This document shows, piece after piece, positions 63,900 through 64,000 of a stretch of DNA of 64,000 bases. The translations under genes and the position numbers were made by a program. Under the pieces are notes generated by a model that made no database searches, was not told where the DNA came from, and was given only the letters and a program-made list of their open reading frames with translations. The stretch is from Hippophae tibetana. Lineage: Eukaryota; Streptophyta; Magnoliopsida; Rosales; Elaeagnaceae. Location: contig CM072802.1 in assembly GCA_037013495.1 (NCBI GenBank), positions 62,051,483 through 62,115,482 of the forward strand, in the 5' to 3' direction. Numbering within the stretch: position 1 is the stretch's first letter; each line of letters starts with the position of its first letter.

Positions 63900-64000
63900 G
63901 CAAAACCATATCAAACGATAGAATTTTACGGAAATTTTTTCACACATGTTTAGAATAGTATGTCATCTCGTACTAGAAAGGTTTATGATTTTATTGACAT

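Larger units (their letters stand above)
1..64000. repeat. Satellite DNA array, ~325-bp monomer, head-to-tail, whole window
   Basis: The landmark CATCTCGTACT recurs at 219, 544, 870, 1196, 1520, 1845, 2170 and so on to the right edge, at steps of 324-326 bp. Every monomer I followed carries the same ordered landmarks on the + strand: AGGTGCC, GGGCACCTCTAACACC, TTCACACATGTTTAGAA, CATCTCGTACT, CGAAAAATCATGAAAAAT, CATCTAAGATTTATTG, CACAAAATATTAGG. I saw no inverted monomer, inserted element or non-satellite stretch. The monomer length is not a multiple of three, so reading frames rotate from one monomer to the next and stops occur in all frames. About 325 bp is close to two nucleosome repeat lengths, which is common for satellites (inference). 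I do not recognise the family by name. A centromeric, pericentromeric or subtelomeric location cannot be told apart from sequence alone. Confidence 0.98.
47000..64000. repeat. Right homogeneous domain, ~52 P-derived monomers
   Basis: All monomers share GGTTCTTGTTGG, AATTCTTCTCAT or AATTATTCTCAT, GAATTTTAGGGAAA and TTTTTAATCAG or TTTTTAATCAT. Five variants recur. W has TTGGGTTGGTATAAATACG and GCGAGCG. X has TTGATATGGTATAAACACG and GCGGGCTTTTATGG. Y has an X left half and GCGAGCG on the right. Z has GCTGACAAAATATT and CCATGGTTGTGGGC. V has AAACACAAATATG and GTGCTATCG. The stretch after TAGGG varies in length (AAATTTTTTC, AAAATTTTC, AAATTTTC), which explains units of 322-325 bp. The domain runs off the right edge. 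Confidence 0.9.

Noticed and set aside
1-64000. Telomere-type short repeats, rDNA or tRNA sequences within the array
   Set aside because: I looked for runs of TTTAGGG-like repeats and conserved rRNA/tRNA segments. TTTTAGGG occurs once per monomer (GAATTTTAGGGCAA) as part of the satellite and never in tandem.

Overview
The whole window is one uninterrupted tandem array of an AT-rich satellite with a monomer of about 325 bp. By spacing there are roughly 197 monomers, all head to tail in the same orientation. I see no protein-coding gene, RNA gene, CRISPR array, transposon insertion or unique flanking DNA. The many 60-118 residue open frames are the same few frames reappearing in monomer after monomer and are not genes. 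The organism is a eukaryote. A plant is my first guess, because a long AT-rich satellite with short higher-order repeats (HORs) suits a plant centromeric, pericentromeric or subtelomeric block. I do not recognise the family by name and cannot exclude an animal.

Layout. From 1 to about 47 kb the array is diverse. Two old monomer classes, here called P and Q, are intermixed, often as neighbours, with hybrid monomers. P reads GAAGTCTTCG, then CCAAAACTATTG, then GGTATAAATACG. Q reads AAACTATTCG, then AAAAATTCTTATT, then GGTAAAAATAAG. This part is a patchwork of duplicated blocks whose offsets are close to whole numbers of monomers. These include a three-copy block (4.2, 6.15 and 10.4 kb), 975-bp trimers (16.6-18.8 and 19.5-21.4 kb), a 3,903-bp displaced block (21.3/25.2 kb), a 982-bp repeat (29.2/30.2 kb), a 650-bp dimer (30.66-32.16 kb), and a 1,251-bp tetramer HOR (about 34.88-39.55 kb) containing two shortened monomers of about 300 bp.

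From about 47 kb to the right edge the array changes abruptly. Only P-derived monomers remain, all carrying new diagnostic changes (GGTTCTTGTTGG, GACATTAGGAG, TTTTTAATCAG). They are much more alike and form younger HORs: a 1,299-bp tetramer, a 972-bp trimer, and a 2,592-bp octamer present twice in tandem. The simplest reading is an edge-to-core age gradient, with old decayed layers on the left and a recently amplified layer on the right that probably continues beyond the window.

Conserved features inside the monomer are a GC-richer segment with an inverted repeat (AGGTGCC, 19 nt, GGCACCT), helically phased A/T tracts, and in P-type monomers a TATA-box-like TATAAATA. Any role in chromatin or transcription is inference.
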